A stretch of 64,000 bases of DNA from Dugong dugon (Eukaryota > Chordata > Mammalia > Sirenia > Dugongidae), in assembly GCA_030035585.1 (NCBI GenBank), contig CM057463.1, positions 136,494,736-136,558,735 on the forward strand, written 5' to 3'. Below the pieces are notes generated by a model. It saw only the letters and a program-made list of their open reading frames with translations, was not told where the DNA came from and made no database searches. How positions within the stretch are numbered: position 1 is the first letter of the stretch; every line of letters starts with the position of its first letter. The position numbers were made by a program, and so were the translations under genes. This document shows, one piece after another, positions 1 through 10,182 of the stretch.

Positions 1-502
1 TGTCCCACGTAACTCTCAGGGTCTGTTCATTTTTCTTTGTTCTTTTTTCTGAGTTTTCCTGAAACAGAGTTGTATCCAAGTGTTTGTCTTCAGTTCCACT
101 GTTCCTGTCTTCCACGGTTTCAAATCTACTTCTCAGCCCTTCTATGACACCGTCCATTTCTGAAATCTTGTTGTTTATCTTTTGGATTTCTAATTGTTGT
201 TTTTGTATAATTTCAAGTTGTGAATTTATTTTGGCATTTTTTTCCTGCATCATCTTCCTGAATTCTTCCAATTTTTTGTCTGTAATTTCCATAAATTTGT
301 CTATTTTTTCCTCATGTTTGTCAGCTTTTTGCCTCAGTTCTTGGAAAATTCCAAGTATTAGTGATTTGAGTTCCCTATCAGGTACTTCTAGTGCATTTTC
401 TTCCACAGGAGAGTTATCTGGTGTTTTAATTTGGACGCCTATTGGAGCCATCTTGTCTTGTTTTTGTAAATGTTTTGATATTGTTTGCTGTTTTGGGGGC
501 AT
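1..502 (-). CDS. L1 ORF1p, N-terminal part, open to window edge
   Basis: Reading back from the ATG at 502-500 gives 167 codons with no stop up to base 1. ORF1p is the trimeric RNA-binding chaperone of L1 ribonucleoprotein particles. The protein starts MPPKQQTISKHLQ, has a charged heptad-rich stretch typical of the ORF1p coiled coil (about residues 60-130, including ELRQKADKHEEKIDKF and MQEKNAKINSQLE), and reaches KRTKKNEQTLRVTWD, just before the RRM domain. The same start context occurs in copies B (39,228) and C (56,942), which supports the start. Both of those copies have a stop or frameshift in the region that is open here. The C-terminal half lies outside the window. Confidence 0.88.
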   Translation of the reverse strand, partial: MPPKQQTISKHLQKQDKMAPIGVQIKTPDNSPVEENALEVPDRELKSLILGIFQELRQKADKHEEKIDKFMEITDKKLEEFRKMMQEKNAKINSQLEIIQKQQLEIQKINNKISEMDGVIEGLRSRFETVEDRNSGTEDKHLDTTLFQENSEKRTKKNEQTLRVTWD

Positions 503-1190
503 TCAGTAGATATTTCTCTCATTTATTGATTGTAGATTTTTTTTTTTTTTTTGTTTCCTCCTTGTGGTACAGCTGGGCAGATCTAGTTGAAGAGGAGCCA
601 CTGGGACGGGTTGTTTGTGGCACTCACCGCAGCCACCAGGATGGTCGGTAGTCAGTGCTGGGCAGGTTCCAATAGGGCGTGCCTGCACAGCTTGGTGGTG
701 TGATGTCAAGTGCACGGTGCAGGTAGGTAGGGTGCAGCGGGAAGATGGTTATATGTGAAGCTAAGCTGGATATGGGAGAGAGGAGAGAGGAGCAGGAGCA
801 AAAAGCATACAAACATAAAAGAATGCTAGGGGAGCTTGTCGTTGGAATGGACAGATGAGAGACTATGGAATGGAGGAAACCATAAGGGGAAGAGAAAGAA
901 AAGGAAAGAATGAACAAATAAAAATCAGAAAAGTTAAAGAACTGCAAAGTTCCCAGGGATCCCACCGATGCAGCTATGAGGTCTGGGGGAGTCAGTCTCA
1001 GGTTGTACAGCACAGCCTGGCCAGAATGTGAAGAGGCATACATCGCCTGGTATTCAGGGATCAGAAAGAGAAGGAAGAGATAGAGAGACGAGAAATTAAG
1101 CATTGAAGAAAGACAAAAGGGAAAAAGAGGGAAAAGAAAACAAAACTAATCAAAAAAGAAAATAATTAAAAAAAAAAAAAAAAAAAGCAA

Positions 1191-1880
1191 CACCAGCAGT
1201 CAATGAATGGCGCTCAGAGAGACAGCCAGTGCGGGTTGGTGTTTCTGGACAAGAGACTGTGTCCATGGGAAACAGAGGAGACCGAGTGTGAGTGAAGAAG
1301 GGTGGAGAGTGGAAAGCGTATATCACAAATTGCCTGCACTTGGGGACCCTCAGAAAGGAGCTAAGAGGGTGAAAGTAGCCAGGCACCCGAGTGAAAGGAG
1401 GGGGAGGTGGCAAGAGGCAAGCGAGAAACCAGAAGAAGCAGAAAAAACCACACCAGCAGCCAACAAACTGCACCCAGAGAGCCCCCGCTCATGTGCGCGG
1501 ATTCCAAGCAGCCGGCAGTCTCGGGGTTAAGAGATCGTGGCCACGGGAAACAGAGGGGTGAACGAACAAAGGACCCAGGATCTCACCAGTGTGGCAGCCC
1601 AGACCTGGAAGCAGCCACACGCCCGAACTCATCCTCACAGCCCCGCAGGAGAGAGCAAAGTCGGCACTCGGAACCAGGCAGCCGAGCAAAAGGAGGGGGA
1701 GGCGGCAGAAAAAGCTTCGCCAGCAGCCAACAAATGGCTCTCAAAGAGCCACCAGCCCGGGCATGCGGAATCCAAGCACCGGCGCCCCCTGGCCCAGGGA
1801 CCCTGGCCACGGGAAGCAGGGGAGCCCAGCCGAGGTGGAGAGGGGTGGGGGGTGGGAAAGCACACACTGCAATTTACCGG
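1191..1880 (-). repeat. Internal 5' UTR monomers of L1 copy A (about 2.6 units)
   Basis: A box reading CACCAGCAGCCAACAAATGG, with small changes, starts near 1191, 1451 and 1718, giving unit lengths of about 260-267 bp. Each unit continues into an AGAGACTGTGTCC-like or related segment, and the first two also keep a GGAGGGGGAGG(T/C)GGC segment; the third is partial. The corresponding box occurs twice in copy B and once in copy C. The monomers lie inside the UTR, behind a unique leader, rather than at the extreme 5' end. Confidence 0.75.
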
Positions 1881-2172
1881 TTGTTCTATCTCCCACTGGA
1901 CGCTCCGCGAGGCTGCTCTCCCGTTCTCCCGTTTGTTGGTCTCTGGTAGGAATCCAAGATGGTGGATCCGCGCTGCATGAGCTGGTAAGGAATCTCTGCA
2001 TGAGTCTCTCCTCGCTCTCCGTTCTCTTTCAGTATTCTCACTCCGTTTGGTGTTTGGCTGAGTTCTTTATCTCTTCATTTGATGTTCTAGGGTTTCAGGA
2101 TTGTTGATTCTCTGTTAGGCTTAGTTTTTCGGATCTTTGCTGTGGAGGGACGGTGTGGTGCTTCTGCCTAGA

Positions 2173-2184
2173 GCGCCATCTTGC
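2173..2184 (-). promoter_or_regulatory. YY1-like site at L1 5' end
   Basis: The minus strand reads GCAAGATGGCGC within about 5-15 bases of the L1 start. In human L1 a YY1 site at the same place sets the transcription start. Copy C has CAAAATGGCGC at the equivalent position. Function is inferred from motif and placement. Confidence 0.6.
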
Positions 2185-2194
2185 CCCTGTTCTG

Positions 2195-2632
2195 TCATAT
2201 TATTTCTTGACTGCTGCTTCCATGGCATTGACTGTAAAATGAAATTCTGGCAACTTCAATACTTTACCATTTATCATGATGTTTATTGGTCCAGTTGTAA
2301 GATTTTTGTTTTCTTAATTTTGTAGTGTAATCCATACTGAAGGCTGTGATCGTTGATCTTCATCAGTAAGTGCTTCAAGTCCTCTTCATGTTAGGCAAGC
2401 AAAGTTGTGTCATCTGCATATCACAGATTGCTAATGAGTTTTTTTCCAATCTTGATGCTGCGTTCTTCAAATAGTCCAACTTCTTAAATTATTTGCTGAG
2501 CATATAGATTGAATAAGTATGGTGAAAGGATACAACCCTGCTGCACACATTTTCTGATTTTAAACCATGCAGTATCACCTTGTTCTGTTCAAACAACTGC
2601 TTCTTGACCTTGGATTACTAGTCAGATATTTT
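2195..2632 (-). mobile_element. RTE LINE fragment (minus), interrupted by L1 copy A
   Basis: The minus strand carries the reverse-transcriptase end and following part of the RTE element. A frame reads YADDTT in the reverse complement near 2406-2425, the RT catalytic motif C. The 3' end of the element is missing because L1 copy A begins at its left border. The text matches the fragments at 20.8-21.7 kb and 25.0-26.3 kb. Confidence 0.8.
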
Positions 2633-2689
2633 ATAAAAGGTCCCTAACTGAGCATTGTCTGATATTTTTCTCACAATTAGACTGGAAAG

Positions 2690-3385
2690 GAAATAGAAGT
2701 AAAATGTGTTTCTCATCATATGAAGGGTACATGATATCATTATGACCTATCACTGTTCATGTTAAACATGATCACCTGTCTAGATAGTGTTTTTGTCAGA
2801 TTTTTCACTTAAAGTTACTATTTGTCACTCCTCCCCATACACTACTCTTTGGAAGGGAGTAACTACATTCAGCCCAAACGTAAGAGGGGAAAGTTATAAT
2901 CTACCTCACTATAGGGAAGTGTCTACCTAAATTATTTGGAATTCTTTTGAATGGAAGATTTGCCTATTCTTCCCCATTTACTTATTTATTCAACCATGTA
3001 CTTATCTATGTATGAGCTCATGTGAATTTTTTTGTTCTTTGTTTTATAATCCAGTGCTAGTTTCTTATTTTTTTGTTGGTTATTTATTTTTTTTCTCTAG
3101 ATTTGATCATTAGATGCTGAATCTGTTGCTTCCTGAGTCCTTTGATAATCTTTCTTTGTGCATGATTGAATGGAACGCTTGCTTACTTTCTGACACTATA
3201 AGAGGCTCCAGGTTCATTTTATATAATGACTGTCCAAGCCTAAAATCAGCAAAATCTCAAAGGAGATCTGGTTCCTGTTACTGGAAAATGGTATTAGAAA
3301 CCAGTAATTTGGCACTGGGTTTGCTCATTGTTATTTCGTTGTTACTACTTCTAGGCCTTCTCAGCTGTCAGAGCAAAGTAATATA
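2690..3385. mobile_element. Ancient L1M-type relic
   Basis: The stretch follows, by memory of consensus, a widespread old mammalian LINE-1-associated sequence: ACTCTTTGGAAGG, AAATTATTTGGAATTCTT, a TATTTATTCAA run, AGGCTCCAGGTTCAT and TGGTATTAGAAACCA occur in that order. No reading frame survives. The exact subfamily and orientation could not be fixed without a repeat library. Confidence 0.45.
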
Positions 3386-3397
3386 TGTATGTATACA

Positions 3398-3564
3398 CCA
3401 AAAACAAAAATCAAACCCATTACTGTCAACTCAATTCCAATGCATAGCTGTCCTATAGGACAGAGTATAACTGCCCCATAGGGTTTCCAAGGAGTGACTG
3501 GTGAATTCGAACTACCCATCTTTTGGTTAGCAGCCAAGCTTAACCACTGCACTACCAAGGCTCC
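3398..3564 (-). mobile_element. AfroSINE-type SINE (minus)
   Basis: The reverse complement runs from GGAGCCTTGGTAGTGCAGTG through a tRNA-like head with box A/B-like segments (GTTAGCAGCC-side and TTCGAATTC-like) to a GGAATTGAGTTGACAG-like tail and A-rich end. It is a near-complete, diverged copy. Similar ATGTATATACAC-like sequence flanks both ends, perhaps the target duplication. Confidence 0.85.
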
Positions 3565-3811
3565 ATGTATATACACACATATATAAATATTTCTACATGA
3601 AACTATCTTTATCTGTATTAAGCTTAATGTGAATTCAAACTGTTGCCTTCAATTCTAACCAAGTAGATCTTCCTGTTACTTGTCTGTAACTTTGCACTCA
3701 GTGAGAAATATGTCTCTTCAGCATCCACTGTCTGTTATGTTAATTGCTGAATTTCTGATGTATGTATATGTATAGCAGTTTTAGAATTAATAATAAGTAT
3801 TCCCATGGGAA

Positions 3812-4462
3812 TTCATCATAACTAGACCAATAAGCAACATCATGATAAACAGAGGAAAGACTGACACTGTCAAGGATTTCATTTTACTGGAATCCACAAT
3901 CAATTCCCATGGAAGCAGTAGTCAAGAAATTAAACAATGCTTTGCATTGGGCAAATCTGCTGCAAAAGACCACTTCAAAGTCTTAAAAAGCAGATGTCAC
4001 TTTAAGGACTAAGGTGCAACTGACCCAAGCCATGGTGTTTTCAGTTGCGTCATATACATGCGAAAGTTAGGTAATGAATAAGAAAGACAGAAGAGGAATT
4101 GATGACTTTAAATTACGGTATTGGTGAAAAATATTGAATATACCGTGGACTGCCCAAAGAATGAACAAATCTGTCTTGGAAGAAGTACAACCAGAATGTT
4201 CCTTAGAAGCAAGTATGGCAAGACTCACATACTTTGGACGTGTTACCAGGTGGGACCCGTCCCTGGAGAAGGACATCATGCTTGGGAAAATAGACGGTCA
4301 GCTAAGAAGAGGAAGACCTTCAACAAGATAGATTGCTACAGTAGCTGCAAGAATGAGCTCAAGCATAACAATGATCATGAGGATGGTTTATGACTGGGCA
4401 GTGTTTCCTTCTGTTGTACACAGGGTCACTATGAGTCGGAATCAACTCAACAGCACCTAACA
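3812..4462 (+). mobile_element. RTE LINE 3' end (plus), 5'-truncated
   Basis: About 650 bp of the 3' part of the RTE element, ending in CAACAGCACCTAACA. Flanks of 12 bases (TTCCCATGGGAA at 3800-3811 and TTTCCATGGGAA at 4463-4474) differ at one base and are probably the target-site duplication. The visible frames encode the C-terminal region (for example SLEASMARLTYFGRVTRWDP) and are broken. Confidence 0.88.
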
Positions 4463-4639
4463 TTTCCATGGGAAACAACTTTATCAACTAGAGAGAAGTT
4501 CTGCTGTATAGTTTCTTTTGCATTTAGGCTTACAACCTCCACTTATTTTCAAACTTAGTTAGATCAGCACCTTTTTTCCTAACCTCTTTAATAAGATTAC
4601 CTCATCCATTTCTAAAGCAGAATCTTTTATCACAGTCTG

Positions 4640-6876
4640 CTTTTCACCCCAGGATCCTGTGATCTCCTAAAAGTTTGTCTGTTCTACTTTTTCAATTTGT
4701 AGATATTAAAGTTCACTCTTTGGGCTATAAGTATCTATGGGTTTTGATAAATTCATACTATCATGTATCCACCATTATCATACAGAATAGTTTTCTCACC
4801 TTAAATTATCCTCCATGCTTCATGTATTTCACCCTCTCCTTTTTCCAACTTCCAGCAACTACTCTCTTTACTGTAATTGGAATGATACAATAAGTAGTCA
4901 TTTCATATTGGTTTCTTTTGCAAAACAATATCCACTTTTGATTCATCTGTGTCTTTGTATGGCTAGATTCCTTATTATCCTGGTTTATTTATTCATTATT
5001 TTATTTTTAGTGGCCATAGTATGGATTGTTTACCCATTTACCTGTTGCACAACATCTTGTTGCATCTATATTTTTTATAATTATGAATAAAGCTGTTATA
5101 AATAGGGATATGCAATATTTTATATGAACATACAAATCAGTTGGGTAAACACCTAGGAATGTGATTGCTGGATCTTATGGATCACATGGTAAGGCTATGT
5201 TTAACTTCGTAAGAAAGTGCCAAACGGTTTCCAAAAGTACCTCTAGCATTTTGCATTCTTACTAGAAATGAATGAGCTTTCTTTTTCTGACATCCTCATC
5301 AGCAGTTGGTAATTTAAGAAGTGTTTTTGGTCTACTATGTCTTTTATGGATTGTGCTTTTGTTGTTGTATCTAAAGCACATCGTGAAAACTAAACATATG
5401 TAGATTTTCTCTTGTGTTTTATCCTGTAAGTTTTTATAATTTGGCATTTTATATTTTTGTCTATGATCCATTTTGAGTTAATTTTTGTAAAAACATAAGA
5501 TTTGTGTATAGCATTTTTGAATATGGACGTACAATAGTTCCATCACCATTTGTTGAAAAGTTCATCCTTTCTTCATTGAATTGCCTTTTCATATTTGTCA
5601 AAAATCAATTGACCTTATTTGCATGGGTCTATTTTGGAGATCTCTTTTCTATTCCATTGGACTATGTTTCAATTCTTTAACCAACACTATGTTGTCTTGA
5701 ATATTTATTGCTAGTCTTGAAATCAGATAGTATGAGTCCTTTCACTTCATTCTTCTTTTAAAGTATTCTGTTGCATACTCTAGTTCTTTCCACATGAATT
5801 TCAGATTTAGTCTGGCTATATCGTCAAATTAACTTTCTTACATTTGGACTAGGATTGGATCAAGTTTGGAAGAATTGATATCTTAATAATATTGAGTCTT
5901 CCAGTCTATAAATGTAGAATATGTCTCCATTATCTTCTTTAATTTCTTTCATAAGTGATTTCAGTTATCAACATAGGAACTCTGTATATATGTGTTAGAT
6001 TTATATCTAAGTATTTCATTTTGTTTAATGAAATTGTATATGGTATTATAATTATTATTGTTTTGCAATTTGAAATTCCAACTGTTCATGACTGTTATAT
6101 AGAATATTGATTGACTTTTCTGTATTGACCTTGTATTCTGTGACCTTGCTATACTTGCTTATTAGTTCCAAGAGATTTTTTGTAGAATCATTGGGCTTTT
6201 CCACATAAACATCATGTCTTTTGAGAATAACAACAGTATTTGTCTTCTTTTTCAATCTGTATACCTGTTATTTATTTTCACTAACTAAATCTTCCAGTAC
6301 ACTGTCGAATATGAATGGTGAGAGGACATCCTTGACTAGTTTTTGATTTGAGGTCAAACACATTCAGTCTCTCACCATTAATTTACTGTCGGTTTTTTGT
6401 TGTTGTTGTTATACACCTTTAATTGGTGGAGGATACTCCCTTTTATTCCTGGATTTTGAGAGTTTTGATCATGAACGGGTGTTTAATTTCACTGAATGCT
6501 TTTCCTGGATCAAGTAATAAGATCATATATTTTCTTATTCAGTTTGTTAATATTTTGAGTTACATTGATTGATATATGACTGTAGAACCAGTCTTACATT
6601 CCTGGAATGAAGCTCCTGATGTGTTTAAATTGATGAATTCAATTTTCTGAGATTTTTGTGACAATTTTTGTATCTTTGTTAATAAGAGTAATTTATCTGA
6701 TGTTTTATTTTTTCATAATGTCTTTAATTGGTTTTGGTATTAGGGTATGTGGTCTTATAAAATGAGTTGGGAAGTGTTCCTTCTCCTTTCGTGTTCTTCT
6801 ATTTTGCTCTTACTTAGCAGGAAGAATAGATAAAAGTCCATCTACTCCATCTTTCTGGAACTCTTATATGTTTGAG
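4640..6876 (-). mobile_element. Old L1M relic, ORF2 region (minus)
   Basis: The minus strand follows the downstream half of a mammalian L1 ORF2 and its tail. Recognisable landmarks, read on the plus strand, are GTGATTGCTGGATCTTATGG, CACCATTTGTTGAAAAG, GATCCATTTTGAGTTAATTT and TATATTGAGTCTTCC-like text. All frames are destroyed. Its divergence from copies B and C suggests an L1MA/L1MB-like age before the AfroSINE and RTE insertions around it. Confidence 0.8.
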
Positions 6877-6879
6877 ATT

Positions 6880-7545
6880 TTTTAGTTTGTTTTTGCTTTT
6901 TTATTGTGGTAAAAATACACACAACCAAACATTCACCAATTCAACAATTTCTACATGTATAATTCAATGGCATTGATTAAATTCTTCACGTTGTGCAACC
7001 ATTATCACTATCCTTTTAAAAATTATTCCACCACCATTAACATAAACTCAATGCCTACTGAGGAAATCTCCCCTTTTCCTCCTCTCTCCCATTCCTGGTA
7101 ACCGCTAGTAATCTTTGTTTCCTATATATTTGCCTATTTCATGTAAGTGAGATTATACAGTATTTGTCCTTTTGCAACTGATTTCACTCAGCATAATTTT
7201 TTCAAGGTTCATCCATGTTGTGGCATACATCAGAACTTCATTTCCCTTTATGGCTGAGTAATATTTCATTGTGCATATATACTACATTTTCTTTAGTCAT
7301 CTGTTGATGAAAATTTCAGTTGTTTCTCCATTTTGACTATTATGTATGTAAAGTCCTGCAATGATTATTGGTGTACAGGTATCTGCATTTATGCTTTCAC
7401 TTCTGAGAATATACCTAGCATTGTGATTGCTGGTTCATATGGTAGTTCTATGCTAATTTTTTTTTTTTTAGGAAATTCCAAACTATTTTCCACAGTGGCT
7501 ATATCATGGAAACCTTATATGGTTTGAATTAAGAATTTATATTAT
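6880..7545 (-). mobile_element. L1 3' end, 5'-truncated (minus)
   Basis: This separate L1 tail begins with TTTATTGTGGTAAAAATACAC and continues through a 3' UTR to the end of ORF2 (CATAATTTTTTCAAGGTTCA, GTGATTGCTGGTTCATATGG), stopping abruptly near 7545. The 3' UTR text (TTCTACATGTATAATTCAAT) also occurs, diverged, inside the 3' UTR of copies B and C, showing that all share this module. Confidence 0.78.
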
Positions 7546-7573
7546 TCTATTTTAGCTCTTCTATTAGCATATT

Positions 7574-7772
7574 AGGAGCCCTTGGGTGCAGTGGTTAAGC
7601 TTTTGGCTGCTAAGCAAAAGGCCAGTGGCTCGAACCCACCAGCCACTCCATGGAAAAAAGATGGGGCAGTCTTGCTTCAGTATAGATTACAGCTTTAGAA
7701 ACCGTATGGGACAGTTTTACTCTGTCCTTTAGGGTTGCTATGGATCAGAATTGACTCTCCGGCAACAGGTCT
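7574..7772 (+). mobile_element. AfroSINE-type SINE, long form (plus)
   Basis: It starts AGGAGCCCTTGGGTGCAGTG and ends GACTCTCCGGCAACAGG. It carries the extra internal block (GATGGGGCAGTCTTGCTTC then GATTACAGC) that separates the long form from the short form. The tRNA-like head is GGTTAAGCTTTTGGCTGC and the box B-like segment is GGCTCGAACCC. Confidence 0.9.
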
Positions 7773-7784
7773 TAGTGTATTATT

Positions 7785-7788
<4 letters not shown>

Positions 7789-7815
<27 letters not shown>

Positions 7816-7816
7816 T
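7789..7816 (+). repeat. (TG)n microsatellite
   Basis: A short run of TG dinucleotides interrupted once by TTTG, directly after the SINE tail. Confidence 0.9.
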
Positions 7817-8409
7817 TACTGCCTTACAGTTTACAATTTACATTTTAAATATTTGTAACTCATCTTCAAATAACATTATACTACTTCCTGTGTAGTGCAA
7901 GTACCTTATTACAGAATATTTCCCAATTACTCCCTTCCATCCCTTGTGACATGGTTGTTATTTATTTCACTTATCCATATACTACAATCATCCAATACAT
8001 TGCTACTATTATTGATTTAAACATAATCATGTTTCAGATCAATTAAAAATGAGGAAAATAAAATATTTTACCTGCATTTATTCTCTCTGACACTCTTCTT
8101 ACTTTATCAAGGTTCAAAATTATGACCTGTATCATTTTTCTTTTGCCTGCAGAACTTTTAATATTTCTTGCAGGGAAGGTCTGCTGGTAATGAATTCCAT
8201 TTCTGTTTATCTGTGAAAACATTTCTCCATCATGTTTGATGGTAATTTTGCTGGATATAGAAATATTTTTTTTTTTTGTTCTCCCAATATTTTAAAGATT
8301 TCACTTTACTCTGTTTTGCTTATATGATTTCTGATTAGAAGTGTGTTGTAATTCATATATGTGTTCCTCTTTAGGTTAGGTGCTTTTTTACTCTCTCTAG
8401 TGTCCTTCA

Positions 8410-8797
8410 GGAAGACCAAAGAAGAATTGATGCCTTTGAATTATGGTGTTAGAGAAGAATATTGAATGTACCATGGACTGCCAAAAGAAAGAACAATCCG
8501 TCTTGGAAAAAGTACAGCCAGAATGCTCATTAGAAGCAAGGATGCCTAGACTTCCTCTCACATACTTTGGACTTGTTATTAGGAGGGACCCAACTCTGGA
8601 GAAGGACATCATGCTTGGTAAAGAAGAGGATCAGGGAAAAAGAGGAAAAACCTCAATGAGATGGATTGACACAGTGGGATCAAATATAGTAATGATTGTG
8701 AGGATGGTGTAGGACCAGGCAGTATTTTGTTCTGTTGTGCCTAGGGTCACTATGAATCAGAATCAACTCAACGGCACCTAGCAACACTAACAACAAC
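8410..8797 (+). mobile_element. RTE LINE 3' end (plus) with perfect target duplication
   Basis: A 388-bp 5'-truncated RTE tail ending in GGCACCTAGCAACACTAACA. The 11-base repeat AGTGTCCTTCA occurs at 8399-8409 and 8798-8808, an exact target-site duplication within the old L1M host. The frame MVLEKNIECTMDCQKKEQSV is a remnant of the RTE C-terminal region and is broken. Confidence 0.93.
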
Positions 8798-8989
8798 AGT
8801 GTCCTTCACTGTTTCCTCTTTGTCATGTATTTTCTGCAGTTTGAATGTAATATGCCTGGGTTTTACTGTGTTTTTGATTTCTGGCATTTCCTTTGATCCT
8901 TTCTTATAATTTTCATCTCTCTGCTTACATTATCCACCTGATCTTACATATTGTCCAATTTTTCCCATTAAAGACCTTAGCATATTAAT

Positions 8990-9633
8990 TGCATTGTTGT
9001 TGTTGTTAGGTGTGGTCAAGTCAGTTCTGATTCATAGAAACCTTATGTACAGCAGAATGAAACGTTGCCCAGTCCTGAGCCATCCGCTTGATCGTTGCTA
9101 TGCTTAAGCCCATCATTGTAGCCACTGTGTCAACCCATCTCATTGAGGGTCTTCTTCTCTTTTGCTGACCTTCTACATTACCAAGCATGTTGTCCTTCTC
9201 CAGGGGAGGGTGCCTCTTGATAACATGTCCAAAGTATATGAGAAGAAGTCTTGCCATCTTTGCTTCTAAGAAGCATGCTGGCTGTACTTCTTATAAGTCA
9301 AATTAGTTCATTCTTCTGGCAATCCAAGGTATATTCAATATTCTTCTCCAACAATATAATTCAAAATCATCAGTTCTTTTTGTTCTTCCTTATTCATAGT
9401 TCAGCTTTCACGTGCATATGATGTGATTGAAAATACCATGGGTTGGGTCAGGTGCACCTCAAACTGACATCTTTTGCTTTTTAACACTTTGAAGAGATCT
9501 TTTGCAACAGTTCTGCCCAATGCAATACATCGTTTGATCTCTTAACTGCTGCTTCCATGGGTGTTGATTGTAGATCCAAGTAAAATGAAATCCTTGACAA
9601 CTTCAATCTTTCTCCGTTTATCATGATGTTGCT
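8990..9633 (-). mobile_element. RTE LINE 3' end (minus)
   Basis: The plus strand starts with GTTGTTGTTGTTAGGTGTGG, the reverse of the RTE 3' terminus, and ends within the RT-proximal part at TTTATCATGATGTTGC. TATTAAT at 8983-8989 recurs at 9634-9640 and is the likely target duplication. A SINE later landed at the right-hand repeat. Confidence 0.88.
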
Positions 9634-9645
9634 TATTAATCATAG

Positions 9646-9770
9646 TGACCCTGTAGAACAGAGTAGAACTGCCCCCATAGAGTTTCCAAGAAGCTCCTGG
9701 TGGATTTGAACTGCTGACCTTTTGGTTAGCAACTGTAGCACTTAACCACTATGCCACCAGGGTTTCCTTG
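9646..9770 (-). mobile_element. AfroSINE-type SINE (minus), slightly 5'/3' shortened
   Basis: The SINE is bounded by the exact 10-base repeat TTAATCATAG at 9636-9645 and 9771-9780. Its interior reads CCCCATAGAGTTTCCAAG and TTTTGGTTAGCAACTG on the plus strand. It inserted at the edge of the preceding RTE, so it is younger than that RTE. Confidence 0.92.
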
Positions 9771-10026
9771 TTAATCATAGTTATCAATTTTCTGTCTGGT
9801 AATTCCATTATCCATGTCATATCTGAGTTTAATTATGATCACTGCTTAGTCTCTTCAAACCATCTTCATTTGTTTCCTTTTTGCATGAGTTTTAATGATT
9901 TGCTGCAAACCAGATGTGTTCTGTTGGGTAATACGAACTGAGGTAAATAGGCTTTAACCTAAAGTTTTATGTTAATCTGGCTAGGTGTTGTGCTGCTTCT
10001 AAGGTTTGTTGTAGTTATTGGTACTG

Positions 10027-10182
10027 AACCAAAAAAAAAAAAAAAAAAAAAAAACACCTGTTACTGCCTATAGGACAGAGTGGAACTGCCCCATAGGGTT
10101 TCCAAGGAGCTGCTGGTGGATTCGAACTGTTGACCTTTTATTTAACAGCCAAGCTCTTAACCACTGCACCATCAGGTCTTCT
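10027..10182 (-). mobile_element. AfroSINE-type SINE (minus) with long A tail
   Basis: A run of about 24 A bases (reading as T on the element strand) is followed by CTATAGGACAGAGTGGAACT, CCCCATAGGGTTTCCAAGG and TGGTGGATTCGAACTG. Flanks TTATTGGTACTGAACC and TTATTGGGACCTGAGCC look like a slightly changed target duplication. Confidence 0.9.

Larger units (their letters stand above)
1..2188 (-). mobile_element. LINE-1 copy A, 5' part (runs off the left edge)
   Basis: This is the 5' end of an L1 read on the minus strand: a 5' UTR of about 1.69 kb and then ORF1, cut by the window edge. It aligns by eye along its length with the 5' parts of the two full-length copies at 32.8-41.1 kb and 55.3-63.4 kb. 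The 5' terminus is placed near 2188, just outside a YY1-like motif. To its right an RTE fragment resumes in mid-element, so the L1 appears to have inserted into that RTE. ORF1 is uninterrupted as far as visible and the UTR keeps many CpG, so this looks like the youngest L1 in the window. Whether ORF2 is present cannot be seen. Confidence 0.9.
503..2188 (-). promoter_or_regulatory. L1 copy A 5' UTR / promoter region
   Basis: About 1.69 kb separates the ORF1 start from the L1 5' end. It is G+C-rich and CpG-bearing between about 1480 and 1900, in contrast with the AT-rich surroundings. It contains an A-rich run near 1170-1187, three tandem monomer units (1191-1880) and a 300-bp unique leader (1881-2188). 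L1 5' UTRs act as internal RNA polymerase II promoters; that function is inferred from position and homology only. Confidence 0.75.

Noticed and set aside
1407-1949. 180-codon plus-strand frame and overlapping frames at 1537-2107
   Set aside because: They run antisense through the G+C-rich monomers of L1 copy A, overlap each other in several frames and lack any motif.
6890-7010. A separate unique regulatory element
   Set aside because: The text is an L1 3' UTR also seen inside copies B and C.
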